A stretch of 64,000 bases of DNA from Anarhynchus alexandrinus (GCA_008711295.1 VUYV01000004.1:2763129-2827128); one strand, 5' to 3'. Shown: positions 25,220 through 39,700, numbered from the stretch's first letter. Made by a program: numbers and translations. Notes: generated by a model from the letters alone, not told the origin.

Positions 25220-28200
25220 GTAAGAGCGGGGTGCTGCTGAGGGTAGTGCACTGGCCCCCCCTCCACTCCTCGCTTCATGCTTCTGCACTTCACTGGCACT
25301 GACGTTGCTGCTTCTCTGATCTTGCAGTGAGCCATCCAGGAAGCTAAATCATCCACTGATTAACGCTTACCAATTTAGCTCACCAGTGAGTCAGCCGGGT
25401 GTTAGTGCCAACCTAAAGGGACTTAGGGGGTACAGCCAGGGGCTCCTAATCAGCTTCGTGTGGTGTTAGTCTTCCTGTAACTTCAGACTCTTCCCTTTGC
25501 CAATAGATTACTTATCTGTACCGCAGCACAGCCAGGCAATGCAGCTCCTCTTGGATCTGTGCTTTGAGGATGACTTTCTCTGGAATAAGAGAGGTGATGT
25601 TCTCTAGGATTAGCATACATCAGCAAAATCATACAGCATGTGAAGAACTGTGTGGAGTACTCAGCAGTCTGCCCTCTCTATAGCACTGCTGCAGGTGGCA
25701 GAACCTTTCCATGGCCATAGCAGTTATGCAAGATTAAAATTTAAATTTAAATAGAAAGCTATAATTTGAGCTCCTGAAATCATAAGTCACATCTTCAGCT
25801 CTGGCTACTGCTGATTGAATTGCTTTTCAGTTACTCTCTTTGTCATCTGTATAGTGTTATGTCTAAATACTGCTGAGATTTCTTGTAATTTGAAGACAGT
25901 GGAATGGAACAGCTAGATTTTCATCTGTAGCTGATCAGAATGTATTAATTAGAAGCATCATTTCTAAGTTTGACATGTGAGGAAGATAAGGCGCTAAATG
26001 GAAATCTTTGTATACAACTAAAAGCTTCAAGTTGGAAATGAAATATTTGCTTGGAAATTGCACATTTACACAAATGCATTCGCTGTGAGATTGTGCAAGT
26101 AAGTATTTTTACTTGGTCTTGACAAAATTAAGTAATGATTTCTAGGTAAACTGCTGGAGACTTTTCCTGTAATGTTTTTGAGATGCTGCTTGTTCTGCAT
26201 GCCAGCAAAATGTTTTAATTCTCCATTTGAGAGATTTAAAGAGGGACAGTTATTTTGAGACAAAGCTGAGGCAGAGATTTCCTGTGCTATGAATTAATAA
26301 CCTTAGAAGATCAAGCAAGAAAATCTTTCCCTGTTCTGGCTACCATGTGTTCATAAAGCTTCAAAAACCCATTCAGATGGAGTCCTCTATCCAGTGTGGG
26401 ACTGAAGCTGACCTCTGGTATAGTGCACCATTCTTAATGATGGTCTTTCTTTCATCTTTCCATTGCAAGGTCTGCTTTTGTCAAGAGATCAAAAACTGTG
26501 CTTAACTTTCAGCACATAGACAATCAAACTCAAATAAATGAGCTGCTGCCCATAGGTTTTGCGCATATGTAGGTGGCTTGCTTAGCAGGGTCTGTGTTTA
26601 GCTGCAGGGAAAGGAAAGGGTGATTTTTGTTACTGGGCAGCAGACTTGGGGCCTTGGTTTAGTTATTGCTGCCAAGGAGAGCACGTAGCTGAAGAGACAG
26701 AGGCAATTTAGTGACACCCACAGTAAATACAATAATTGTCTAGAATAAAGTTGGAGAGGAAGATTTTGACTCCACTTTGGGTAGAAGTCCAAACGGACAA
26801 GTTATGGCTGGTGGTTACCTGCAGATACTTGGTTGTAGAGCTGTGCAGAAAAGCCTCTGTGTGAGGACAACCATCTACTGGTGAATAAGCAGACATGGTA
26901 AAGGGGAGAATTTTCCAGTTGGAGTGGGGAACCACACACGAAGGAAACCTGGAGTATTTCAGCCATTTTTCATCTCTGTCTATTGTCACTGTACCTGCCT
27001 CCCTTAAGCAAACATGGAAAATGTATATATACTGCATAGATTAGATGGGTAAATACAGGAGACTGTCAAGCAATTTGGCCTCCAGGTCCTCGGTCTCAGG
27101 GTTTATTGAGGTAGTATAACTTACAAATTTTTATGTACAAAGTTGGCACTATTGATTTAAAAAATTAATATTTAATCACAAGCATACAACAAGGTCAACG
27201 AATCTTTGGTAAGGAATTAAATAGACTTTTCCTTGCTAGCACTCAAAAACTAAGTAAATAAAAATTTAAGTGAAGACATTTGTAGCATATGCGTACAGAC
27301 TGCATTTAAAAATGTATGGGGCTCAGTACTGTCTGACTTAATTCTGATTCATCCAGTGACCTTGTTATATAAAACTCAGTGCCCTTTTTAGAGGGAGAGT
27401 TGCAAATTGTGCTTCTGCATATTTATTTAGGAAGTTCAATCTTCTGGGTGTTCATACCCTAATTCCAGTGCTAAGTGCAATCACAACATTGATTTTTCTC
27501 ACTAAACATAACCTACTTTACCCTGGGATGGATTTTTTTTTTTTTAATGGGCTTTATATAATGGCATATGTGAAAACCACTCAACTTAATGCCCCATACT
27601 GTAGTTAATTAACAAAATGGCATTGTAGCCATGGTCTTTCGTCCTCTAGCAGTGTGTTTTACCTCTAACCTTGGCCACACAAAACGTCCCTCCTAATTAA
27701 CAGGAGCCCAGGTATTGACTATGTCACACTACATGGTGGAAAGAGCAATTTGAGCTGCTGACAAAGTTGTAATTCTGTTGAAAATCCAAATGTGAGGAAT
27801 CTCGTTTTGACTGACGTTATGCCATTTCAGAGCCCATCTCAAGGAACAGCTGAACAAAGTGTCTAAATGATCAGTTTTTACTTCTCTCCAGTTGCTAAAT
27901 AACTGTATCCTAAAATACATCCAAACATCTCCTAAAATACATACTACCAAAAACATACTGATGGATTTATACAGATTTCAAGATCGGTGGCAGTGTTTTC
28001 TTATTAATTAAATGTTTATTTATTGTTCATTTATTTGAGCTGTAATATGCTGGAAAACTTAATGGGACTTAAAACTTTAATGAACTTTCAGTAATGGATT
28101 TGATTTTCCCTTTACTTTTTCTGTTTTCATTTCTGAGTAATTCAACTGAAGGCATTAGAGATGCATCAGGTTTGTGCTAGTTTTACTAGAGCAAAACCGT

Positions 28201-29616
28201 AATCTGTGAAGCTCCATGGTATTTCATGTTGCAAATGAGAGAAATAAGCACTTAGGTTTTATAGTGAGATAAAAAAATGTTTTCTTTTTCAATGCCTTAA
28301 ATTAATTGTCTTTTGTATCACTGTTGAAAAACTGCAGCAAGAAGACAAGTCCTCTCAATCATTCATTCATACATTTGTAAAGTGTTTTAGTGTCTAAAGA
28401 TGCAAAAAGATGAGTTTTTCCAAGGAACTTAGATGCGGAGTCCTCGTACATGTCAAGAAGATATCGACATCTTGTTAGATGCTGATTTCTGCTCAATAAC
28501 TAATATTTTGTGTAGCATCAGTATTTTAGAAAAATACGATTTTTCACCATGCTTTAGCCTCTTTGCTATGGTGAAGCCAGTTCCTGCTGAGTAGAGGGCA
28601 TGATGAATGCACTCTGGTGGTGTGAAGTTAAACTGCCCTTTGCCTTCTCCATCCGATGCTGAGGCCAAGTTCTAACTGGCATCCTGCTCCCCACATACTC
28701 ATCCTCTTGTGTAAGTCTGGTGGGCTGGTGGAATTTTGTCCCTCAGTGTCTTTTGAAGAGAAAGTCTATATAAGGATCTCTATTTCTCATTCCTGGTGTT
28801 TTGTAATAGAACTGAAGATCAGCAGTTAAACGTTCTGCACCCAAACAGCATCTTTGCTGGGAGTTCTTTACACAAATGCTCCTTTAATCGAGTGCTCTTT
28901 AGTTAACCCTCCATACAGTTATTGCTGATGTTATTAGCATCACTAGATAAATACAGTTAACTGTTCCACAGGACATAACAACTAGCACTGGCAGAAGCTT
29001 GCGTCCTGTAAGAACATCTCCGAGTTACCAAGTTTTGTCTTAACCGACAGCTGTATTCTCTCCAGGCTGGAGATTTCAAGCAGACATTTCCTTGGGAATC
29101 TGTCACAAAGAGGGAGTTGTCAGGCAGAAGAGCAACAACCTGTCCACTGATATCTAGAAGAATATCATATGGAATAAAAATGGGTTATTTAAAAAACTCC
29201 AGTGAAGTATTCCTCTGTGCAATGATGAAGCACAAGTTTGTCTTAATACAGATGAACAGAACCTTCCTGAGTCTTCTGTGTCGGGATAAATTTCTCTTTG
29301 ATAGAAATTACTGCCAGAATATAGAAGAGAACCTTGAGTGCAGGTCTTCCTACAGGTTCAGTCTTAATCATAACTCCAGCCTGCTGTTGGCAGAACAGCT
29401 AAAGGCACACAGTTAGCTGGTTCTGTCCAAAAAAAGTGATATGTTGCCTTAAATCTGCATTTGGGATACCACTTTCTTATTTACTGATGGATTACAAATG
29501 TATTGCATACCTAGCTAAAACTGATATGTTGAGATTTCTATGCCTGAGCTACATTTGGAAGATCACAGTCCTGAATGACTCTCTTGTAAACTTTTTATAA
29601 TTGCTGTTTCCAACAG

Positions 29617-29763
29617 GGCAAAGGTGAAGAAAGGTGTGAACATTCTCAGTGCAAAGACAAGTGACCCCCAGCAGTGGGATGTGAAACAAGAGGTGGGGAA
29701 TGGTGGAAAGCATTCGACCACAACAGTTATTTGTCAGAGGATAGCACCAAGTTCAAGGAACAG
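29617..29763 (+). other. Candidate internal exon, one open frame
   Basis: The acceptor 'ttgctgtttccaacag' precedes 29617 and a strong donor CAG|GTATGA follows 29763. Only the frame starting at 29618 is open; it gives 48 codons beginning AKVKKGVNILSAKTSDPQQW, with the other two frames stopped early. The 147-nt size is normal for a vertebrate internal exon. I do not recognise the peptide. Chance is a serious alternative, as is a non-coding RNA exon. Confidence 0.25.
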
Positions 29764-30005
29764 GTATGAAACCTCATATTCTCGGCACATTAAACTCATT
29801 TATATCCATGATACCATTCATTGGTTGAAAGACTTAGGGCTCATATTACCACTACTCATAGCCATTAAACCTGTAGCCTGGAAATCTGGAGACACTTATG
29901 TTAACTACAGTACCATCTGCTGATCTATAACAGGGCATCTCAGTTTCCAGGTAATAAAATTCATCAGTTTAAATTAAAAAATGAATAGAATAGGCCTACA
30001 TTGCA

Positions 30006-30026
30006 GGGGGGAGTGGGGGGATGGGG
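30006..30026 (+). other. G-rich tract, three G runs
   Basis: G6, G6 and G4 runs separated by AGT and AT. Only three long runs are present, so a stable three-layer quadruplex would need help from a nearby G run. Recorded as a compositional feature. Confidence 0.5.
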
Positions 30027-31082
30027 AGCGTCATTTTGGCATGAATATCAATATCCTTAATTTTAAAGGTTTTTACTGAACATTATTTTTTGGCTTGATA
30101 GCTTTGACCTTGCTTCTCTGAAGATACCACAGCCTGTGTGGTTGGTTCATCAAGCAAGCAATGAATTCTTCCTCAGTCAACCGCTGTAACTTTCAAGCAT
30201 TGGTACAGGATAATTCAAACCTTTCAGTACTTAGTGTCTTGTATGTAATATAGAAGAATCCTCTTTGGCAAACAGTTATTTCTTCCAGAACTGGAGGTTC
30301 CTGTGCTACACCATACACTGGTAACTGTCAGAGGCAGAGCAGTGCACTCCAGGGAGCACTGGTATGAACTGGCCTGACAGTGCCTGCTTTCCCGTTTAGT
30401 ATGTTTTTACTGAGACTTGCTGTAGTTGTTCCACAGCCATAAAAACAGTGCTTTTTCAGTATGATTGTCTTCCATAACACATAGTAAAGTCGTATATTGC
30501 TGCTTTCAGTGGAAATTATTTTGCTCTTGCTGGGTATCATCTTAATGAATCCTCACAACACTGCTGTACATCAGTCCATGCAGAGCATTTTCATTGTCCA
30601 GATCCGAGCGATGCTTCCCTTGCTCTGCGCTTATTATTAGCCTCAAACCTGGGATCATTGAAGAGTATCATAAAATCTTTGGTGGATGCTGGGTTCGTTA
30701 TTGCTTTCCCATGCAGTTGGTTTGTACTATCTTCAGGCACAGAAAACCTGAGCAGATTTTATTTGTATTCTGTGCCTAGTCAGAGTGCCTGGGAAATATT
30801 AGACTTCTGTAAAGTGTGGAAATTTCTCTTGTCATGAGCAGCTCACTGTTTCAATGTATTTACACTTGATATCATTGCAGTTAGTGAGATTTTCAGTGGA
30901 GAGTTTGGGGGGAGTGTAAAGGGAAAGGAAAAATATGTCAATTGAGCCTGCCAGAAGTAAAAACCAGAACAGTTTAAAACAGAGGACATGGCTTTAGAAC
31001 AGCATGTAACTCCGAGTGTGTTTGCAACTGTGGAACTATAATAGTCAGGTTATCAAACCCCAAATTAAATCTTCTCAATCCA

Positions 31083-31160
31083 ATTTGCATAAAGTCTAAT
31101 TAACCCATAAAAATATTTTTAGCACTAATTATGCAAATAAAAGTCAATGTTTTAATTAAT
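31083..31160. promoter_or_regulatory. Octamer and homeodomain motif cluster (possible enhancer)
   Basis: Two perfect POU octamers face each other: ATTTGCAT at 31083-31090 and ATGCAAAT at 31131-31138. Between and after them are TAATTAA (31097-31103), TAATTA (31126-31131) and TTAATTAAT (31152-31160), the core type bound by many homeodomain proteins. This grouping within 78 bp is typical of conserved developmental enhancers in vertebrate gene deserts. The region is AT-rich, so chance is a real alternative; conservation was not testable here. Confidence 0.35.
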
Positions 31161-34100
31161 CCTTTTTCATTTGTGTATGTAAATTGTCTCTGTCTTCTGA
31201 AAGCATGACGAACCTAGGTTTGAATGAAATGTTTGTGTACAAGGAAGAACTGGATAGAGAAACCTGGGCATGTGTGTACTGAGATCCCAGTGGGAAAGCA
31301 TATGATGTAGTGGGCATTACGGTTACTGAGTTTCTAAGTGTCACTTGGAGCCCGCTGCACAGAGCACAAATATTCTATTAAGCTAATTTAATTTGGTTGA
31401 GAATTGCAAGTCCCTAATGGGATCTTTCTGTGCTGCCACCAGCTTTTGCAGGCTAGTTTAGCAGTGCAGTTCATTTGGGTGATGTGCAGTTCCGTAGCAA
31501 GGTCAGTGTAGATGTGAGGTACTGTTCTGGAGTTCCAGCATCAACACAAGCTAATATTCTCTTGCAGCAAACTCAGCCAACTCATAAATATGTTGGTTAA
31601 TTTAAGCAGAGAGAGGTGTTTTCCACTGTCTTTGCAAAAGAGCTTCTGAAAAGCAAGTAAATGAAAGTTTGCAGTTCCTGAATGCTTTATGAACATTCAC
31701 ACAGCTTGTCAAGAAGATGACAGTATGTTATTTTTCTTTACATGACCAGCTATTTCTAGCACAGCTCAGAGAATCAGCTAGCAGGAAAGGGGGATAAAGA
31801 GTCTTTTACACTTGTGCCTTATTTCTCTGTTGCAACCAACAGGAGGAATTCGGCTCTCCCCTTGTATTGTCACATGTCCCCAGTTGGTTGTGAAGTAAGT
31901 CAGAATGTTACTTAAATTCATAATAGAGTCTTAGTGCATTGGAGTGCTGCCTCCTACAACCTATTTTGTGGTAGCCAGATAAAACTGCATCCAGGATTCA
32001 TTCTGGTCATAATGGGGAGAGTAGTATCTTGAGTTGTTTTGCACGTGATCAGGAAGTTCTGGCCTTGATGTGCTCTAATTTATTGGGGAATCTCCCTGAT
32101 GCATTATGGAGAACCATTGTACTCTTTCCCCTTCATATCCCTGGAAACAAATCCCCATGCTCAATAAAACTACTCATTTTTGTTGCCATGTTGCTTTTCT
32201 TTTCTTGCATATTTCTACTATTATTAGTGTATGCATCCAATTACATTGTAAGCACTTCGAAACAAGCAGTTTATATCTGAATGCAACACCGCTTAGCAGC
32301 TAATATACCTTTCACATTATGTGAATAATAAAAAACAAGGGACGTATTTTGGATACATCACATCAATAATTGTTTACCATTACATTTTGAGAATTTAAGT
32401 GGGTCACGCTTTTTACTTTTTTATGTAATGTTTGTTCTCTTGGAATTTGTGCTGCTAAAGCCAAGAGCCATAGCTTCTTAACTTAGATTTATTCAGAAAG
32501 ACTTTACCATTACAGCAAGTAACTGAAAACAGCTTGAAATCAGCAATGTTTGTGTGCCTCATAATGCAATTTGTGCTGAGATTCAAGTAGCTATTGATGA
32601 GGATAACAACAGTGTTGATTAGTGAAAACAAGTCTTAGACTACTGCTTGGTCACTTGTTTTCACTTGTTGTTTCTCATTTCTGGAGGAAAGCTGGGAGGT
32701 TTGAAATGTGTCCTCAGGGTAGATGAAGAGCTATTTTTGGTTACTATTATAACCATTTCCATATCTTAGTATTGCCTCTGGTTCCAGCCTTAGGCTTGTG
32801 TGGTTGATCTATGATGTACCACATCTACCCTGAGAACAGCTTCAGCAAAAGGGCTCGTATTTGCTGTGTAGTTTATTCTGGATTGCCAACACAGGGTACA
32901 AAAGCTGTTCCAAGACAGAGCACAGGTTATTTTTAACCTAAGTAATTTTCATATCTTTTTTTTTGTTTTTAATAACATACCTCCACCAGCTGGTATGCTG
33001 TCAGTTGTGGGGATGAGAAAGATGGATTAAGGGTAGGAGCAAGGAGGATTAGGGGAATTTCTTAAACTGGTTTCTCTGCCAAAGCCAGAGCATCCTATAA
33101 CTGCAGTGTCAAGAACTAAGAAGCAGCCACTGGGGCTAATCTAGACCTAACTCCTCTTGCTCCTTCTAACCTGAAAGTGGGCTGGAACAAACTGCTTTCA
33201 GGCTGTTCTTGGGCTGATGTTTCTGCCTGTGGATGTTGTGCTTTGTTTGCGGAGGAATGGAGTCACCCAGTGCTTTTGATTTCTGTCGACCGGTTAGAGA
33301 AACTGAGTGTGGGAGAATGGAGAGACATTTAAAAAACTGACATAATGGAAAACTGCTGTGATGTAGCACTTTATCCTCTTGGCCTTGAACCTTTTGAGAG
33401 GCCCGTGGGCTTACAGCTCTCCAGCCATCTGTCTGATAAAGAGGCAGACTCAGGAAGAGTGCTTCCAGATGTTAGGTTTATGTTTCAGACTGTGTCACAA
33501 TCACTTATTCCCCCCGCCACATGCACACACATTTTTTTAGTTGTTTGTGGGTTTTTTTTAACACTGTCTGGGTATCATTGCATTCACATGGAAACAGCTA
33601 ATGAAGTTACCAGGTTGTGTTTCATATCATCGAGGCATGGAGGAAAGCAACAAAGCCGTTAAAATTCTGTGCAAATCCCTCCTCTTTCTGGCAGCACCAT
33701 ATGCTGCCAAGGGATGCCAGTGAAGTGAATTCTCTTGTGATTGAAAAATAAAAGTAAAGCATGTATGTACAACATGCCTCAAACTTGAAAAACTGTAAGC
33801 CATGCAGTGTGTGTGTCTGGCTATACCTGAAGACAGTCAGTCTGTGCCTAATATGTGGACACGGAGAAGAGTATTCACACATTACGAGCAGGGTGTTATT
33901 AATTTTTTTAGAATCTGGGTCATCTTCCCCTGGCACAGTTTTGGGTCAGGGTGGTTTGTAGAGCTCAGCAGAGTGGCAGTGGTGCCTGCTGACCTCAAAA
34001 CCTTGCAGGCTGAGCAGAGGACACCAGTCTTCAGAAGGACTCAGAGGTTTGGTGCTCATGGGTCAGGATGTTTTTTCATTACAGTTGTTTATCTTTCTTA

Positions 34101-36759
34101 CTGGTAATTGAGGCAGGCTCAGAGCCAAGATGGCACATGCCACTGCTGTAGTAGTAGATGCTTGGGAAGTTGTATACGTCTTCAGGAGCTCACATCTGTG
34201 TCTGCAGAAGCTGATTTGTACAAACTGTAGAGATACTTTGGGAGGAATACATCAGCAGGGGATTTCTCTTACCATTGAACCCCAAAAGAGAAACAATTTC
34301 CATTCATTTATGAATGAACGTATGAACAAGCATTATGGCCTCCTGAGTATTTTGTTTGAAGCAACATGCATATTTTGGTGCAAATTAGGTGCAGTCTTTT
34401 AGGCTGCTGGCAAATTGCCAGTGCAACCCTCAGAGCTTCCAAGGCAAGTCATTCCTGTGATGTGCATCTGTCTGCTTAAAGTGACACATGGGAATGTATG
34501 CATGTAGCTGTCAATAACAGTATCAGGAATAATACAGCTAAGCCTTTACCTACTGCTTTAAAGATCCTTTCCCTCCACCCTTTCTCACCTGATTTCCCAA
34601 ATAATTTATCTCTTGCCTGCTGTCTTTGCATTTTAAGATTTTTCTTTATGTTAGGATATCTGCTTTAGGTCAAATTAGGGCACAGATGTCTCCAGCATAC
34701 CATTTAGGTGCCAAAGATACACTGGACATCTGCACATATGGTGGAGGATCAGCCAGCTGTGCCTTGTAACAATATCGTTTCTAGGGCACAGGAGAGTAGG
34801 GTGAGAAGGTTGCTTCCCAAAGGAGCCTTTCATATGGCTCCTCTTTTGCTGCTTTGAATGTCAGGAGTGTTTATCAAAGCCCTGAGCTGGGGAGGGAGGA
34901 AGGATGAAGAATGTCTTTCGTGTCTTTCAGGAGTAGGCTGCCTGCAGGAAGGAGGCGGATGCCCCGTTGCCGTTGCTTCGCTCTCTCTGTCTGCCGCAGT
35001 GTCTAAGCAAGCGTCTGCACAAACCATCTAGAGAGGGAATATTTGTTTCTTACACCTTACTGTCTTACTGGGGACTTGTGGGAGCAGGGCAACTTGTTGA
35101 ACCTTATGAATCCTGAGTGGTTTCAACTTAATGGGCAGCCCTCACTTGCATTAAGGAAAAGCGAATTCCATGGGAGCCCTCAGGGACAAGGACTCTCACT
35201 GAGCCTGAAGGACCCTTTCTTTTCAATACTTTCAGTAATGCAAGTTCAGAAGGGTCAAATTTGAGATAACTATAGCAATTGTCATGGCAACAACATACGT
35301 CTGTCTAGTTTTCATCTAGCACCTACCACTGTGAGGCCCTGACCCATAGCTAGAGTGTTGGCCCTACTGTAATCCAAATAAATAACAACACTATTATCAG
35401 TCAATTGTTTCAATAGAAATTTGTATTTAACTTGTCATCAGCATAAATACCTGCTTTCTAACAGATAAAGGCCGAGTCAGAAAGCCAACAGGGTCTGCAC
35501 AAGTGTGGAAGGTACTAAATGGAAAGTATTTTCCTTCGTATCAGATGTGTCGCAACATTCTCTCTTCTGTTTGAAATTCAAAGCAAGATATTACAATCCA
35601 AGATGAAGTTTTTGAAAGCCTGTTGTTAGGCATTATTGAAATGGATTTTCATGTTGGATTTCAACAGAACCAGTGTTAGACTCAGTCCTAACCATTCAAA
35701 AGATACTAAGTTATTCTTTATAGATAATTTAACATAGTATTAGCCAAGGAGTAGGGCATTCCCGTGAGTTTTCTCTCCAAGAAATGAAATTAATTAGTAG
35801 AGATGAGATAACAAAATGCATGAAATGAGGTCTATCCACGAACTCTACAGAAGTTCCAGCCCAGTTCCAATAAATTCTTTTTATATTTTTTTGTCTACTT
35901 TGGAGTTCCTGGGTCTGTTGGGAAGCAGAAGGGCTGAAGCACCAAGAGAAAGGTCATTCTTCACATATTTCTTGCCAAATGAAAGCATCAAATTTGTTTG
36001 CTCGGCAAATCTGTATAGTTTGGAAAAGCTTTTTACGTGCTTATCAAAACCAAATGCTGGAGGCTTAGCCAATGCATGCAATAACCCTACCTTGATGAGA
36101 AAGCTCTCTTGCTTGTCGTCAGTGCCTTCCCTGCTTTCCAGTCAGGTTGGATATGGTGTTTTAGTTCATTATGATGGAAATGGAGCAGAGCCCCACACAT
36201 ATTAAATTGAATAGGATGTGCAATCATGGAATAATGGGACAACAGTTTTATATCTGTTCCAAATGGATAGATGGGTTCAATAACAACTGTAATTCGTGAT
36301 GTCCAGGGTGAGATTATTTTTTGATATCTGACAAAGTAATCATTTCTCAGTGACTAGAAAACATACAGTCTACTTTTCAGGCTTCAGTCTGAGCATGTGT
36401 TTTGCAGAGTTCCCGGGATATGCAGTAGGAAAGGCTGACTGTCCCACTTGCATCTTCTGCTGAAAGCTGCTGTCTTCTTGCCTCTTGCACAGAGCAATCC
36501 CTATTGCTTTCCATTTTAGTAAGCTGTAATTCATAGCTAGGTTATCTCTGAAAATCTCCTGATGCAGCACATTCGTGGGCTGATAATTCTGTTAATTTTT
36601 TCTCTCTGCACTTTAAAACATGAGTTCTAATTTAGGGTGAGGTCAGCTCTTATTTATCTGTGACAGTTGGCATGGTTCGGGTGTTTTAGCAGCTATTGTA
36701 ATGCAGCCTTCCTTGTGATTTGGAGGCAGTGGAAGATAAGAGACAAAAGATGCAGAATT

Positions 36760-36771
36760 GGGGGGGGGGGG
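36760..36771 (+). repeat. G12 homopolymer
   Basis: Twelve consecutive G on the plus strand in otherwise AT-rich sequence. Such runs are unstable and error-prone in sequencing, so the exact length may be unreliable. Confidence 0.9.
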
Positions 36772-39700
36772 AATTTGTGCATGTGTATTTTTTCTCACAC
36801 TGTCTTTGAAGCAGAAACATCTGCTGAAAGCCATAAACAGCTGAGTTCAGCAATACCACATCGTGCTGCCAAGCAACTCTGCTTTCCCCTGTAACTTTCA
36901 CAGCAGAGGAAATAAATCAGTCAGGCAATAAAGAATGAAAAAAATTTAGGAAAAGGCGCCAAAAGCCAAACCTTTCTAGAATAAAGTGAATAACATCTTT
37001 CTTAGTATTCAGCAGAGCAAATTGAAATATGTTTCTTACACGTGTAAGCTCTCTATATCATTGCAGCTTGAGGAATTTTGTAATAACAAAACTCCTCTGA
37101 ACCCAAGATGCTTAAAACTGCTCAGGAGAGACCTCTGGAAAATAGGCTACAATCTCATAAAAGAGAAATAGATTATTTTAAGCATTTTTCCCGTCTCATG
37201 CCTTTGTCAGATCAGTAGCAGCTAACCAACTGACAGTGGTAAAGGATCACCGTTTATCTTAGACCTTTACATTTCCTTAGGCAAAGCAAAATATATTAGA
37301 CAGGAGAACAGTTTGTTTCTGCACTGGCTTACTGAGATTTACTTTTACACTCAAAGTTACTTTAGTTTGATAACTTACTGCCTAGTCAAAGTAAAGACAA
37401 AAATCTCTGTTTCTTTCTTTTGTTATTATATAATAAAGGTGACTGCTCTGTGAGGCAGGTGGAGAATTATTACGTAGATGCTAAGTCTTTGTTGTAAGTC
37501 TTACAAGTTAGGCAAGGTTGGTAAGAAAACCAGCAGATCATGGTCACTGCTGACTCAGAGGATTTTACAGTGTGTTTCTGGTGCTGTGGGCTCCTATTCC
37601 ACACTTGGAGCAGAGCTCTCCCTCCAGTCACCGTTCCTGGCCGTCACTTTGGTTCAGATCGTTAAGTTCTATTCCCAGTTGACCCGTGTATGTAATTAAG
37701 TAAGTGTTGTTGCTTGTATACCTGCAGTGACGGATGGTTAAACACTACTCCAGCCGCCTTCTTTGTTCGGAGACCACACTGTCTGTCTTTTGTTCTACCT
37801 CTCACCAGGCCTAAGCAATAGAAAGACAGACCTAACGCATTTTTTGCACACTGCATTTTTTTTCTCTTTGTAAATTCAAAATGCGTTTAAATGTATTTCG
37901 TTAGCCTCTGCCATTACATCCATCGCATATCCTCCAGTTGGAGATAGTTATAATGAAAAAATAATTTTATAAGCACATCAAAATTATCACTTTAAAATCA
38001 CTGATGTGATTGATACAGGGTTTACAGAGGAAGCTGAGTCTTCATAAACAGTTAGCAGACCTAACCGTTGTCTCATTAGCACCAGTTTTACATTGGTTTA
38101 GCTGTGCTGAGTTGAATGAAATTAAACGACTGATTCTCACTTTTGTAATTTAAACCAGGATCAAGCTTTACATGATCATAAGACCTTTGTTTAAACTCAT
38201 TTTGCGGTATCCAGTTCTGTGATTACAAATATATTGGTTTGAATGCCAAATCAGCATGAGGTCCTGAACTCCAACAATTTAAAGACCTGATCTGAGAGGT
38301 GGTGTTAGTGCCTCAGTCCGGGTATCTCTGTTTCTTTGAGACGCTTGTGTCTCAGGCTTAGAAAACCATACTCTTCTTCAGATTTCTTCTTAGAAAAATG
38401 TTTGCTATAGCTGGGCTGCTAACAAATACAACTCTCTTCCTACAACTCTCTAGGATTTTTTTCAATATTTCCATGCACTCTTGTCTGTCTCTATCCATCT
38501 GCTGTCTCTCTTCTTCTGCCATACCAGTAGGCGTGCTGAAGTAGGCAGTGTGTTCATTATTTGTACAACATGCAGCGGGGTCCTAGCCTGTCACAAGGCT
38601 CCTACTCTTTATATTAATGCTAAATAGCCACCTCTTTTATCTGGTTAATTCTGTGTCTCTACCTGAAAAAAGCTGAATGGATCCATTTCCTGGTGTGAAA
38701 CATGTTTGAAACTTTTGCAGGCTGATATAGGGCTAATACTAATTTGTTGCATAAATACTAATAGGTTGCATTAGCAGTGCTTCAGACTTAACGAAGCAGC
38801 ATCATTATTGTCCTGCATACACTTTACAGCATATGAGCACTGTTAGCAAACACAACAGTTCATGTAATTCAAGCTGGACATAAGTCAACAAACCTAAGGA
38901 CTTCTCACATTCTGTTATGATGGATTCCATTCAATTCACCCTGCATGTTTTACGTAGTACTTAGAGATAATACTTGCTTTTACAAGCTTAGAAAGTAAAA
39001 ATCTTTGCTTGCTATAGACAAAGCAACTCCTGTAGTCTGAAAAACCAGCTTGCATCAAAGATCATTGCAGTTCTCCACACATAACTGACTGACACAAGAA
39101 AGAGTAGTTACTCTATTGGCTTCTCTAAGTCATCATTTGCAAATCATAGTTTATCTACAATTCAGACTGCAGGGAGACCTCTGGTATTTCACATTCTGGG
39201 AATGAAGGAAGATCTTGTTTTTCTTCACTATCACTTCATGGTGGATATCAGCAAATACTGACATTTTAAAAGGCAAACTTTTTTTTTTCTTGGATCTGTG
39301 AGGCCACAGTCCCTTAAGTGTAAATCAGTGTAGAATTTGTCTTGCTGTGTCAAGTTCTTGTACGAATCACCTGGTTTGAGTTGGTTTTTGTTACATGAAT
39401 TGATGGGTCAGAGGGGACATAGGAAGAGTTTAGAGAATACTGTATATTTCCTGGCTATTGAACAAGGTGGAGGTGGGCTGCTCTTTTGAAATGTAGTAGA
39501 TGTCTATGAGTTCTCAAAAAAAATTAGTTATGATCCATCAAATTCTGGCTAAATAAGGCCCCTGGGGTTGTGTTTCTTTCAGTAGGCAATATTGGATGAT
39601 TAAGATTTGTAAGCATAGTCTTTTGTAACACTTTCAAAATTAAGAATGAAAAATGAAATGAGAGTAGCAGTATTATACAGAAGTTGCCAATGTTTTTTGA

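Larger units (their letters stand above)
14555..31082. other. Long unique non-coding stretch
   Basis: Over 16 kb without any recognisable LINE, SINE or gene. It holds homopolymer runs, the purine-rich tract at 19.4 kb, the hairpin at 24.65 kb and the weak exon candidates at 23.8, 25.1 and 29.6 kb. The scarcity of identifiable repeats means either ancient sequence decayed past recognition or selection against insertions. Confidence 0.55.

Noticed and set aside
27107..27116. let-7-like word TGAGGTAGTA
   Set aside because: Only the first ten bases match mature let-7; the rest of the mature sequence and a pairing star arm are absent.
35325..35395. Possible old amniote repeat around 'gaggccctgacccatagcta'
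   Set aside because: Weak similarity from memory only; no second block to confirm it.
35816..36205. Longest open frame in the window (129 codons, plus)
   Set aside because: No recognised domain, no splice or promoter context, AT-rich codons. Its length is compatible with chance in 64 kb over six frames.
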